NCBI RefSeq assembly: GCF_029760855.1
Contig: NZ_SOSI01000005.1
Location: forward strand, 124,001 to 188,000
From: Erythrobacter litoralis
GTDB taxonomy: Bacteria > Pseudomonadota > Alphaproteobacteria > Sphingomonadales > Sphingomonadaceae
Reading direction: 5' to 3'
Length of the DNA: 64,000 nucleotides
Below are positions 17,502 to 25,219 of this stretch, piece by piece (position 1 is the stretch's first letter; every line of letters starts with the position of its first letter). The notes below the pieces were generated by a model. The model worked only from the letters and a program-made list of their open reading frames with translations. It was not told the origin of the DNA and ran no database searches. The position numbers were made by a program, and so were the translations under genes.

Positions 17502-18959
17502 TCATTGCGCCAACTCCTCCAACCGCTCCTTCACGGCGGAAAGGTCGGCGTCGAACAGGCGCGACTGTTCCTCGCGCGCGGCCCCGTCGAGGCGCAGGAG
17601 ATACGAGGGGTGCGCCGTCACCCATAGCTCGCTGCCATCCTCCAGCGCGATCGGCTCGCCGCGAACCTTCGAGATGCTCACCGTCTTGCCGAGCATGCCG
17701 CGCGCCGCACTCGCGCCCATGGCGAGGATCAGCTTGGGCTGCACAATTGCTCGCTCGCTTTCGATCCACCAGCGGCAGGTATCGATCTCCTTCGCGCCGG
17801 GCGACTGATGCAGTCGCCGCTTGCCGCGCTGGACATATTTGAAATGCTTGACCGTATTGGTGACGTAGGCGCTGCGCCGGTCGATCCCGACCTTTTCCAG
17901 ATGCGTATCGAGCAATTGCCCAGCCGGCCCCACGAACGGGCGGCCCTGCTGATCCTCCTGATCGCCCGGCTGTTCGCCCACTATCATGAGCGCGGCATCG
18001 CGCGGCCCCTCACCCATCACCGCCTGGTTGTCGAGCTCGCCGATGGGGCATTTGCGGCAGGCGTGGATCGCCTTGTCGATCGCCTCAAGCGTTTCCGGGC
18101 GTTCCTCGAATTCGAGCGTTCCTGCTTCGACCATTGCGCTCTCCCGCTTTTGCGCGCCCGCCACCAGCTCGGGAATGAGCGCGGCTTCGGGCATGTTCTT
18201 CCAGTATTTGCGGGGCATTTCCTTCAGCATCGCCCCGATCTTCAAACGCGCCGGGTTGAAGATGGATGCATAATAGCTGCGCCACAGCTCCTCCATCGGA
18301 TCGCCGCCGGGCGCGTCACTGCGCTGAGCAGGCGGGCCTTCACGCATAGTCTCGGTATCCCAATGTAGAGATCCGCGCGGCGTCAGGATCGACCAGTGCA
18401 TATTGGAAAAGCGCCGCATGAAGAAACCGGCATTGGCGCGCAGAATGTGATGCTCCGGCTCGAACCACGCGACGTACTGCTCCTGCGGCGCCTCATCATC
18501 GCCTTCCTCCGGTTCGACGAGCCGGAAGCGGACGAAGGCGTGCATCTTGTGACTGTCGCGGCGGACGTTCTTGTCCAGTTCCTCGATCCTGCGTACATCG
18601 GGATCGGCCTTGTCCTCCATCATCCGCGGGTTCGACTGGATGCGCCACAGCAGACGATAGAGCAGCGCGAACCGGTCGGGATCGGAATGCAGCGCTGCGT
18701 TCTTGGCCAAGGACATGAAGCGCTTGTTCGCCCGCACCTCGCGCGCGTCGGGCGGCGGCACGGGAGCGCGGCGCTCACCGTGCGCGAACAGGTCGCCATT
18801 ACCGCCGGGTTCGACCCAAGCGACCCGGTCGGGCGGAACCTCGCATTGTACCAGCGCCCGCGCCCGCTCGCGCCAGAAGCCGAAATCGTCCGGCTCGGGC
18901 AGTTGCACGACGTAATAGGTACCGAGCTTCACGTTCTGGAGCGTGCGCGCTTCCCTCAT
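17502..18959 (-). CDS. DUF4130 - UdgX family uracil-DNA-binding/glycosylase fusion
   Basis: A 485-residue two-domain protein. The N-terminal half (about residues 1-240) corresponds to the DUF4130 'probable DNA metabolism' domain (NKRFMSLAKNAALHSDPDRFALLYRLLWRI, HKMHAFVRFR, PRGSLHWD). The C-terminal half (about 270-485) is a UdgX-type uracil-DNA glycosylase with four Cys suited to a 4Fe-4S cluster (CRKCPIGE plus later Cys), motif GEQPGDQEDQQGRPFVGPAGQLLD near residue 330 and HPSYLLRLDG near the end. The UdgX-specific loop reads KRRLHQ near residue 380; in Mycobacterium smegmatis UdgX (KRRIH) that His forms a covalent bond to the abasic sugar after uracil release. Start ATG overlaps the radical SAM stop as ATGA. 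Confidence 0.92.
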   Translation of the reverse strand: MREARTLQNVKLGTYYVVQLPEPDDFGFWRERARALVQCEVPPDRVAWVEPGGNGDLFAHGERRAPVPPPDAREVRANKRFMSLAKNAALHSDPDRFALLYRLLWRIQSNPRMMEDKADPDVRRIEELDKNVRRDSHKMHAFVRFRLVEPEEGDDEAPQEQYVAWFEPEHHILRANAGFFMRRFSNMHWSILTPRGSLHWDTETMREGPPAQRSDAPGGDPMEELWRSYYASIFNPARLKIGAMLKEMPRKYWKNMPEAALIPELVAGAQKRESAMVEAGTLEFEERPETLEAIDKAIHACRKCPIGELDNQAVMGEGPRDAALMIVGEQPGDQEDQQGRPFVGPAGQLLDTHLEKVGIDRRSAYVTNTVKHFKYVQRGKRRLHQSPGAKEIDTCRWWIESERAIVQPKLILAMGASAARGMLGKTVSISKVRGEPIALEDGSELWVTAHPSYLLRLDGAAREEQSRLFDADLSAVKERLEELAQ

Positions 18960-20203
18960 GCCGCGAACAGTTCCAGTTGCTCGGTTTTGGGTGCGAGCAT
19001 GGTGCGCAGATCGGCGCGGTCGGTGAGGAGAACAGGTCGCCAGTCGGTCGTCACGATGAACGGGCGAACCTTGGTAATCGACAGCGTCAGCTTTGCTACA
19101 TCGTCGAGCCGCAAGGTGCGATGCCGCCGGCTCGCGAGGATCTTCTGCACCGCCTTCACCCCAAGCCCCGGAACGCGGAGCAATTGCTCTTTCGTCGCGC
19201 GGTTCACGTCGATCGGAAACTGCTCACGAAACTTCAGCGCCCACGCAAGCTTGGGATCGATGTCGAGCGGCAGATTGCCGTCCGCCTCGGTCGCCTGCAT
19301 CACTTCGCCCGGCTTGTACCCATAGAAGCGCATCAGCCAGTCGGACTGGTAGAGCCGGTGCTCGCGGATGAGCGGCGGGCGTTTGAGGGGCAGCACCGCG
19401 CTTGCATCGGGGATCGGCGAGAAGGCGCTGTAATAAACGCGGCGCAAGCGGAAATTGTCATACAAGCGGCTGGCCTTGCCAACGATGTCCGCATCGGTGG
19501 CGGCATCGGCGCCAACAATCATTTGCGTCGACTGTCCGGCGGGCGCAAACCGCGGCGCATGGCGAAAGCGCTTCTTCGCATCCTTCGCTTCAGAAAGATC
19601 GTCCTTCACCTTGCCCATTGCACCTTCAATCTGGCGCGCATCCTTGTCAGGCGCGAGACGTGTCAGCCCGGCATCGGTCGGCAGTTCAACATTGATCGAA
19701 ACCCGGTCGGCGTAGAGTCCTGCCTGATGCACGATCTCGGCATCGGCTTCTGGAATAGTCTTCAAATGTATGTAGCCACGAAAATCGTGCTCTTCGCGCA
19801 GGATACGCGCGACCTCGACGATCTGCTCCATCGTGTGGTTCGAGCTTTTGACGATGCCCGAAGAGAGAAACAGCCCCTCGATATAATTGCGGCGATAGAA
19901 GGCAAGCGTGAGGTCGACCACCTCCTGCGGCGTGAACCGGGCGCGTTGCACGTTCGAGCTCTTGCGGTTCACGCAGTAGTGGCAATCGAAAATGCAATGA
20001 TTGGTCAGCAAGATTTTTAGAAGCGAGATGCATCGACCATCCGGAGCATAGGCGTGGCAGATGCCCATTCCTTCGGTTGAACCGATGCCCTTTTCCGACC
20101 CCAGCGAACTTTTCTTCGACGTGCCGGACGACGCACAGGATGCATCATATTTCGCCGCGTCCGCGAGAATTTCCAGCTTTTGAAGAACGGTCTGCGAAGC
20201 CAT
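18956..20203 (-). CDS. Putative DNA modification/repair radical SAM protein
   Basis: The 415-residue protein carries the radical SAM cluster motif CIFDCHYC (Cys-x3-Cys-x2-Cys) in LLTNHCIFDCHYCVNRKSSN, near residue 70, preceded by the family start KLEILADAAKYDASCASSG. Near the C-terminus is a helix-hairpin-helix-like DNA-binding motif (DVNRATKEQLLRVPGLGVKAVQKIL). This family is regularly paired with the DUF4130/UdgX family and is assumed to act on DNA; the reaction is unknown. The gene is the first of an operon with the UdgX fusion (4-base overlap) and dnaE2. A LexA box begins three bases upstream of the ATG, so no normal Shine-Dalgarno is present. Confidence 0.92.
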   Translation of the reverse strand: MASQTVLQKLEILADAAKYDASCASSGTSKKSSLGSEKGIGSTEGMGICHAYAPDGRCISLLKILLTNHCIFDCHYCVNRKSSNVQRARFTPQEVVDLTLAFYRRNYIEGLFLSSGIVKSSNHTMEQIVEVARILREEHDFRGYIHLKTIPEADAEIVHQAGLYADRVSINVELPTDAGLTRLAPDKDARQIEGAMGKVKDDLSEAKDAKKRFRHAPRFAPAGQSTQMIVGADAATDADIVGKASRLYDNFRLRRVYYSAFSPIPDASAVLPLKRPPLIREHRLYQSDWLMRFYGYKPGEVMQATEADGNLPLDIDPKLAWALKFREQFPIDVNRATKEQLLRVPGLGVKAVQKILASRRHRTLRLDDVAKLTLSITKVRPFIVTTDWRPVLLTDRADLRTMLAPKTEQLELFAA

Positions 20204-20206
20204 TCG

Positions 20207-20221
20207 TTCGATATATGTTCT
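20207..20221. promoter_or_regulatory. LexA box (GTTC-N7-GTTC) at the start of the radical SAM-udgX-dnaE2 operon
   Basis: GTTC at 20207-20210 and GTTC at 20218-20221 are separated by exactly seven bases (GATATAT), matching the direct-repeat LexA operator of alphaproteobacteria. It ends three bases from the ATG of the radical SAM gene at 20203. The AT-rich centre (CATATA on the coding strand) could also be the -10 element. It places the operon under SOS control and suggests a very short or leaderless transcript. Confidence 0.85.
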
Positions 20222-20361
20222 CTAGTCGGATTTGCCTAGGACTTTCCTCGCGCTGTCGTCTCCGTCCACCTCGTTTAACGAGCAAGATCCTTTGAAAGGG
20301 GAACATAACCGGATGTTTTGCGGTTGGAGAAATGAAACTAAACAATAATTTAGGAGCTTCA

Positions 20362-21189
20362 ATGTCGTATTTCGAAACGCGCGACGGGACCAATATTCGT
20401 TACAAGGAACTCGGCGAAGGCCGCCCGGTCATCCTCATTCATGGCTGGCCGTTGTCGAGCGATAGTTGGGACTCTGTGATGATGGCGCTGGCCGATAAGG
20501 GCATGCGCGCCATTGCCTACGATCGTCGCGGGTTCGGCCGGTCCGACCATGCGAAGACGGGTTACGATTACGATACATTCAGCGATGATCTTGCCGACCT
20601 CATCTCCCATCTCGACTTGGCCGACAATATCGGCCTCGCCGGCTTTTCGATGGGCGGCGGTGAAATCGCGCGCTACCTCAATCGGCATGGCGGCAAAGGC
20701 GTGAATGCAGTCGCATTGGTAAGCTCGGTCGTGCCCTATATGCTCAAGACCGACGATAATCCCGATGGCGTGCCGCAATCGACTTTCGACGAAATGACCG
20801 AAGGCATGAAGCACGATTACCGCCACTTCTTCACCGGCTTCTTCCAGGATTTCTACGGCGACGGCTGGATCAAGGACAAGGTCACCGACGAGGAAAAGGA
20901 TTGGGCATGGATGACCACGATGATGAGTGCGAAATGGGCGACGATGAAATCCGCCCAAGCGTTCGCGACTACCGATTTCCGCCCAGACTTGCCCAGCTTC
21001 ACGGTACCCACGCTGGTCATCCACGGTACGCAGGACAAGACGGTCCCGATCGACGCGACCGGTAGAGCCGTGGCGAAAGCCGTCCCGGCGGCGAAACTGA
21101 TCGAATATGACGGCGAGCCCCACGCGGTCTTTGCCACGCAAACCGAGCGGTTGGCTGACGACTTGGTAAAGTTCTTCTCGGCGAACTGA
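20362..21189 (+). CDS. Alpha/beta hydrolase, non-haem chloroperoxidase/perhydrolase type
   Basis: A 275-residue cytoplasmic hydrolase. It shows the oxyanion segment HGWPLSSDSWD, the sequence YDRRGFGRSD, the nucleophile elbow GFSMGGGE (catalytic Ser), the Asp in VIHGTQDKTVPID and the His in YDGEPHAVF. This fits the cofactor-free bromo/chloroperoxidase-esterase group. The ATG at 20362 is preferred because TTAGGAG lies eight bases before it; an ATG at 20332 would add ten residues. It is divergent from the radical SAM operon, with no LexA box of its own other than the one near that operon. Natural substrate is unknown. Confidence 0.88.
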   Translation: MSYFETRDGTNIRYKELGEGRPVILIHGWPLSSDSWDSVMMALADKGMRAIAYDRRGFGRSDHAKTGYDYDTFSDDLADLISHLDLADNIGLAGFSMGGGEIARYLNRHGGKGVNAVALVSSVVPYMLKTDDNPDGVPQSTFDEMTEGMKHDYRHFFTGFFQDFYGDGWIKDKVTDEEKDWAWMTTMMSAKWATMKSAQAFATTDFRPDLPSFTVPTLVIHGTQDKTVPIDATGRAVAKAVPAAKLIEYDGEPHAVFATQTERLADDLVKFFSAN

Positions 21190-21325
21190 CCCGAGCGTAC
21201 GGAATGGAGCGGCGGGGTTTGGGACCCCGCCTCTTACTCATATCGCGAGATCGCGATTAACTTTGTTCCTTTAGGCCAAATTAAGCAGAAGACATCGATC
21301 CTGCCTTCCCAAAAGGAGGGCAAGC

Positions 21326-21730
21326 GTGGCGCTTTTTCGCAGAAAGACGGCAGTGGTCGACATGCCCGAACGGCGTATGGCCAAGCGCCGCAGCGTAGAT
21401 TGCCCCGCCCGGCTCAAGATGCTTGGCGGCGACAAGCACGGCAGACTGACCGACCTTTCGGAAGCGGGTGCCCGCTTCGATACGACAGATCCGCCATGCG
21501 AAGGCGTCTCCGGCCTTCTCGAATGGAACAATCACGAATATTTCGGCAAGATCGTATGGGCGAACGAACACGGCTGCGGCGTGGTGTTCGAACGGCCCAT
21601 TCCCCATTCCGTAGTCGATAAAACCGTTGGCGCCGCAGCCGCCGACCCGCCGCAGGGGCCGGTCGCGAACTTCGGAAAGATTCCGATGGGGCAGAAACGC
21701 GGGCGGCGGACCGTGTTCGTGCCTGAGTGA
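21326..21730 (+). CDS. PilZ domain protein
   Basis: A 134-residue soluble protein with a PilZ-like domain: the arginine-rich ERRMAKRRSVDCPARL segment matches the RxxxR c-di-GMP-binding motif and LTDLSEAGARF matches (D/N)xSxxG. It therefore probably senses cyclic di-GMP. The C-terminal 35 residues are basic and look disordered. The start is a GTG at 21326 with an excellent AAAAGGAGGG ribosome-binding site. No partner is adjacent; the upstream hydrolase is 136 bases away. Confidence 0.85.
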   Translation: MALFRRKTAVVDMPERRMAKRRSVDCPARLKMLGGDKHGRLTDLSEAGARFDTTDPPCEGVSGLLEWNNHEYFGKIVWANEHGCGVVFERPIPHSVVDKTVGAAAADPPQGPVANFGKIPMGQKRGRRTVFVPE

Positions 21731-21733
21731 TGT

Positions 21734-21840
21734 TTATTCGGCTGCTGCCTGCTTGAGATGTTCTCCGAAAAAAGGCGAGCGTCGCAGGCCAGATCACAGC
21801 TTGCGCGGCAAGATGGCCTAGGAGTAGCGGAAGGTACCGG
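21734..21840 (-). pseudogene. Possible decayed C-terminal remnant of an esterase/peptidase-type gene
   Basis: On the minus strand one frame encodes VIWPATLAFFR and, after a shift at the A6 run near 21768-21773, another encodes EHLKQAAAE followed by TAA at 21734. Together they resemble the W-x-x-x-L-x-F-F-x-x-H-L end seen in dienelactone hydrolase and prolyl oligopeptidase-like enzymes. No matching upstream coding sequence survives. The call is tentative. Confidence 0.3.
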
Positions 21841-22110
21841 TTTTGAGCTGCGTCCCGGTGCCCAACAAGGCATGATCCACGTCGGGAAAGATCAAGCTTA
21901 TGGTAGGCAGGCTCGCGGCATAGCAGTGTTCGGCGAGAGGAATGCGCCGGGCAGTTCTGTGCTCAGGGGTTGCTCCGTCGCGGTGGTAGGTGGACCGGAT
22001 TGTGCCAATACCGGCGCTGCAAAAGTCTTGGCTCCTGCCGTGATTGGGGTGTGAATGTAGCTTATTGGACGAGACTATGTGGGAGCTGGGAAATTGTCGA
22101 GTTTTGCCGC
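21841..22110. other. Intergenic segment with no recognisable gene
   Basis: Together with the preceding remnant this makes a gap of about 380 bases between the PilZ gene and the end of imuB. Short open frames exist on both strands, but none has a family-like sequence or a convincing start. I see no clear terminator. Confidence 0.6.
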
Positions 22111-23697
22111 TTATGCGCACAGGCCCTGCAGATACCAGTCGGGCATGCCGCCGCGCCCGTCGCCCACGATGCCGAGGCGGTAGATCCAGTAGCGGCGACC
22201 GGTATCGTCCTCGATCCGGTAATAGTCGCGCAGGCGGGCACTGCCGCGCTCACGCCACCATTCGGGCGCGATCCGCTCCGGCCCCTCGACCCGCGCGACT
22301 TCGTGTACCTGCCCGCGCCAACGGAAGCGCTTGGGATAGCCGTCGGGCGTGGCATAGAGCACTGCGATCTTCTCGGCCGTATCCAGCAGTTTGAGCGGGC
22401 GCTTATGAAAGGGGAGGTCGCCCTGGCTCGCCGGTTCGGGATCGAGCGGGCGCTGCCATCGTTGCGCGCGCTCGGGAATGTGGCTGGCGAAGGGGACCGG
22501 GCGGCTCACCGCCTTTTCGCCGAGGCGCACCGTCAGCCGGTCGATACAGGCGGCAAGGCTGGTACCGTGCGCTTCCGCCGCAGCTTCGATATCGCCCTGC
22601 TCCAGCGCGAGCGGTTCGGCCCAGCTGGCGCGCAGGCGCACCATTTCTATCCCGAAGCCCGCGTCGACATCGTCGAGCTTGGCGGCGAACAACCGGCAGA
22701 TATGCGCCGCCTCGCGCGTGGCGGCGGCGAGTTCCAAGCGGCGGACGATGACCTCGCCATCGACGCGCCACAGGCCGATCTCGAGCCGCCGCGCGCCCTC
22801 GCCCCGCCCTTCGAGCTCGCGCGCCATATCGGCGGCGAGATCGCCCAGCACCTGATCGAGCAGTGGGCGGTGGCGGATCGGCTCCATCAGCCGGCGCTGG
22901 ACCAGCGGCATGTCCTGCTGCACCACCGGGAGCAGCGGTTCGGGCACCCGGCCGAGCAATTGGTCCATCCGGATGAGTGGATTGGCGGCGGGCGATTTCC
23001 TGTTGCGGAACCGCCGCTGGATCGCGTCACGCCCGATCGTGCCAAGTTCGCCCAGACGTTTGAGGCCGAGGCGGCGCAGTACGGTCAACACGTCCTGGTC
23101 GAGGCGCAAGGCGGCGACCGGCAGGTCGGACAAGGCGCGGGCGATGTCGTCCTCGGCACTCGATCCTGTCCCACCGACAATAGCGTCCGGCGGGCCGTAA
23201 TGCGAAAGCGCCCAGGCTGCCCCCGCCGTAGGCGCGATGGCGGCACGTACTGCGAGTTTACGCCGGGCGAAAGCGCGTGCGACATCGGCGAGCAGGGACT
23301 GCTCCCCGCCATAAAGATGCGGTACCGCCGTAACGTCGATCAGCAGGCCGTCGGGCGCATCCATCGCCGACCACGGACCCCAGCGCCGCCCCCACAGCGC
23401 CAGCTTTTCGAGGAAGGCGAGGTCCGCCGCAGGGTCTGCCGGGGCGGTGGCGATGGCGGGACAAAGCGTGCGTGCATCGGCAAGCATCGTGCCGCGCCGC
23501 GCACCCGCCTCCAGCGCGATGCGGTTGAGCGCCTCGATTCGGGGGCCGTGCGCGGTATCGGCGATCAGCACCAGCGGGCCGGCATCGAGCGCCGAGCCCG
23601 CCTCGCCCATGGCAAGCCGCCAGCGATCCATCGCCAGCGCGGGCAGCCAGAGGGAGAGGATGCGGCGGCCCGAGACCGATGGAGCCGGGGAAGACAA
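22111..23697 (-). CDS. imuB: ImuB, inactive Y-family DNA polymerase-like mutasome hub
   Basis: A 528-residue Y-family-like protein. The N-terminal region aligns to the palm (RILSLWLPALAMDRW) but has LWLPALAMD where active polymerases have the metal-binding D-x-D pattern, and the later acidic motif is replaced (GLLIDVTAVPHLYGG), consistent with ImuB being a non-catalytic adaptor. A helix-hairpin region (LRRLGLKRLGELGTI) and little-finger region follow. QGDLPF near residue 430 fits a beta-clamp-binding motif. ImuB bridges the clamp, ImuA and DnaE2. The start is a TTG at 23697, seven bases after the imuA stop, with GGGGA as ribosome-binding site at the edge of a palindromic repeat. Confidence 0.94.
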   Translation of the reverse strand: MSSPAPSVSGRRILSLWLPALAMDRWRLAMGEAGSALDAGPLVLIADTAHGPRIEALNRIALEAGARRGTMLADARTLCPAIATAPADPAADLAFLEKLALWGRRWGPWSAMDAPDGLLIDVTAVPHLYGGEQSLLADVARAFARRKLAVRAAIAPTAGAAWALSHYGPPDAIVGGTGSSAEDDIARALSDLPVAALRLDQDVLTVLRRLGLKRLGELGTIGRDAIQRRFRNRKSPAANPLIRMDQLLGRVPEPLLPVVQQDMPLVQRRLMEPIRHRPLLDQVLGDLAADMARELEGRGEGARRLEIGLWRVDGEVIVRRLELAAATREAAHICRLFAAKLDDVDAGFGIEMVRLRASWAEPLALEQGDIEAAAEAHGTSLAACIDRLTVRLGEKAVSRPVPFASHIPERAQRWQRPLDPEPASQGDLPFHKRPLKLLDTAEKIAVLYATPDGYPKRFRWRGQVHEVARVEGPERIAPEWWRERGSARLRDYYRIEDDTGRRYWIYRLGIVGDGRGGMPDWYLQGLCA

Positions 23698-23703
23698 CGC
23701 AAT

Positions 23704-24543
23704 TCATCCCCGTTCGCCCTGAGCCTGTCGAAGGGTTGGTCTTCTTTCCATCCTTGAAACGGAGGAAAAAAGCAGTCCTTCGACAGGCTCAGGACGAACG
23801 GAATTGGAAGCGTCTTGCCGGGTCGATGAATGAGCCACCAGCATCCCGCCCCCATCGCCCAGCACCCATGTACCCGGCCGGTGCCCGCGTGCGCGGAACA
23901 GCTCCGCATGCCATGCCGGATCGCCGGGCGCCTGCGTATTCCAGCGGGGTGCGGGCGACGGCGCGCTTGCTACTTCCCACCGCATCCGGGCCGAAGACAG
24001 ATCGCGCCCCGCATCGAGCCGTACGAGAAACAGGGGCACGCCATGCTTTTGAGATACCAACGTCAATCGCCGCGAAGCGGTGAAATCGAGCGCCTTGGGA
24101 TTGCCCGACATCTCGCCGATAACGAACGCCAGATCGCGGCAGCGCAGCCCTTCTTCCAGCGCGAACAAGGCATCTTCCGGCTTGTCAGCCAGCACATGGA
24201 TCACCCGGTGACGCACATCTTCGGGCAGTCCTGCGCGGTAGGGCCGCCCCGACAGGCGGGCCGCCTCGCGCGTCTGCACCCACAGGATGCCGCGCCGGTC
24301 CTCCGCCTCATCGGTTTCGCCTCGCGGTGTGGTGCGCCAATCGTCGAGCGCCAGGGCCAGCGCCGCGCCCGCCCCCGCCCCCTCGCGTGAAGAGGCAAAC
24401 ACTTCGTTGTGGAACGCCTTGCCTTCTTCCGCCGCCAATCCCGGGCGCCACCGCGCGCTACGCCGGACACACAGCGCCGCGACGTCTTCGCCGATCGCGT
24501 GCAGAGCCTCTTCGGGCAGGGAGGAAAGGTCGGGTTGGGTCAT
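23704..24543 (-). CDS. imuA: ImuA, RecA-like mutasome accessory protein, with repeat-encoded C-terminus
   Basis: The 279-residue protein is the alphaproteobacterial ImuA type, a RecA-fold relative needed with ImuB and DnaE2 for damage-induced mutagenesis. Visible segments include AFHNEVFASSREGAGAGAALALALDDW, GILWVQTREAARLSGRPY and RRLTLVSQKHGVPLFLVRL. No intact Walker A is seen. The last 33 residues or so (from NSVRPEPVEG to LRQAQGERG) are translated from a palindromic repeat at 23710-23801, so the native C-terminus has been replaced or extended. A LexA box lies 18 bases upstream of the ATG at 24543. It is the first gene of an imuA-imuB operon; dnaE2 is in a separate operon 5 kb downstream. 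Confidence 0.9.
   Translation of the reverse strand: MTQPDLSSLPEEALHAIGEDVAALCVRRSARWRPGLAAEEGKAFHNEVFASSREGAGAGAALALALDDWRTTPRGETDEAEDRRGILWVQTREAARLSGRPYRAGLPEDVRHRVIHVLADKPEDALFALEEGLRCRDLAFVIGEMSGNPKALDFTASRRLTLVSQKHGVPLFLVRLDAGRDLSSARMRWEVASAPSPAPRWNTQAPGDPAWHAELFRARGHRPGTWVLGDGGGMLVAHSSTRQDASNSVRPEPVEGLLFSSVSRMERRPTLRQAQGERG
23710..23801. repeat. Palindromic repeat at the imuA-imuB junction
   Basis: Two 25-base arms (ending CTGTCGAAGG on the left, beginning CCTTCGACAG on the right) are inverted copies with a single mismatch, separated by 42 bases. On the minus strand it is translated as the C-terminus of ImuA, and its edge abuts the ribosome-binding site of imuB. Other members lie at 51276 and 58287. 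Confidence 0.9.
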
Positions 24544-24560
24544 GCGGGAACGACTCGTTT

Positions 24561-24575
24561 GTTCCTCTTATGTTC
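24561..24575. promoter_or_regulatory. LexA box (GTTC-N7-GTTC) upstream of imuA
   Basis: GTTC at 24561-24564 and GTTC at 24572-24575 flank seven bases (CTCTTAT). On the minus strand a promoter-like TTGCGA, 17 bases, CATAAG can be drawn in which the -10 hexamer lies inside the box, so bound LexA would block RNA polymerase. This supports SOS control of imuA-imuB. Confidence 0.88.
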
Positions 24576-24682
24576 CAACGGTAAAGGATTCGCAATCGGC
24601 CTTCCGGGTTATCCGCAGCCCCGTCGGGACCGAACGGCGCGTTCGGCCATTGATAGGACGAATTCAAAGGAGACGCTTTCAC

Positions 24683-25168
24683 ATGAAATATGCCGAAGGA
24701 AATGCCGACAAGCTGAAAACCAAAATGTGGAAGGCGATGGCCGATTCGTCCTTCGTGTTCCTCGAACTCGACGGTCGGCCCGGTACCGCTGTGCCGATGA
24801 CTGCACAGCTCGACAAGGATGCCAACAGCGCGATCTGGTTTTTCAGCCACATCCACAGCGATTTCACCGATCTCGGCCCGGCAACCGTCACCTTCGCCGG
24901 CAAGGATCACGAGATGTTCGCGCGCATCAGTGGCACGTTGGTGAAAGAAGAAAGCCGCGAGCGGTTCGACCACTTCTGGAATAACTTCGTTGCCGCATGG
25001 TATGACGAGGGCAAGGACGATCCTGAGATCTTCTTCATGCGCATGGATCTGGGCGATGCCGAGATCTGGAACGGCGACATGGGTCTGCTCAATGTCGCCA
25101 AAATGGCGCTGGGCATGGACGTTCACGAAGATGCCGAGGAACAGCACGCCAAGCACGTCGACCTGTAA
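24683..25168 (+). CDS. Pyridoxamine 5'-phosphate oxidase-like (general stress FMN-binding split-barrel) protein
   Basis: A 161-residue split-barrel protein resembling the general-stress-protein group of the PNPOx-like superfamily (WKAMADSSFVFLELDGRPGTAVPMTAQLD, AIWFFSHIHSDFTDLG, FFMRMDLGDAEIW). Members bind FMN or F420 and their substrates are mostly unknown; it is not the biosynthetic PdxH. The ATG at 24683 has AAAGGAG eleven bases ahead. It is divergent from imuA, so the LexA box between them could also affect it, though it is 108 bases from this start. A rho-independent terminator follows. Confidence 0.85.
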   Translation: MKYAEGNADKLKTKMWKAMADSSFVFLELDGRPGTAVPMTAQLDKDANSAIWFFSHIHSDFTDLGPATVTFAGKDHEMFARISGTLVKEESRERFDHFWNNFVAAWYDEGKDDPEIFFMRMDLGDAEIWNGDMGLLNVAKMALGMDVHEDAEEQHAKHVDL

Positions 25169-25189
25169 GGCGCGACGCATTCGAACAAA

Positions 25190-25216
25190 GGCCGCTCCGT
25201 CCGGGGCGGTCTTTTT
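25190..25216. terminator. Rho-independent terminator
   Basis: A nine-base-pair stem GGCCGCTCC/GGGGCGGTC with a four-base loop is followed by TTTTT. It ends the PNPOx-like gene and stands three bases before the stop of the convergent permease gene. Confidence 0.85.
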
Positions 25217-25219
25217 CGT

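Noticed and set aside
21970-23757. A 595-codon open frame on the plus strand antisense to imuB
   Set aside because: Low-complexity Arg/Ala/Gln-rich translation, no family motifs, exact shadow of a convincing gene; caused by high GC.
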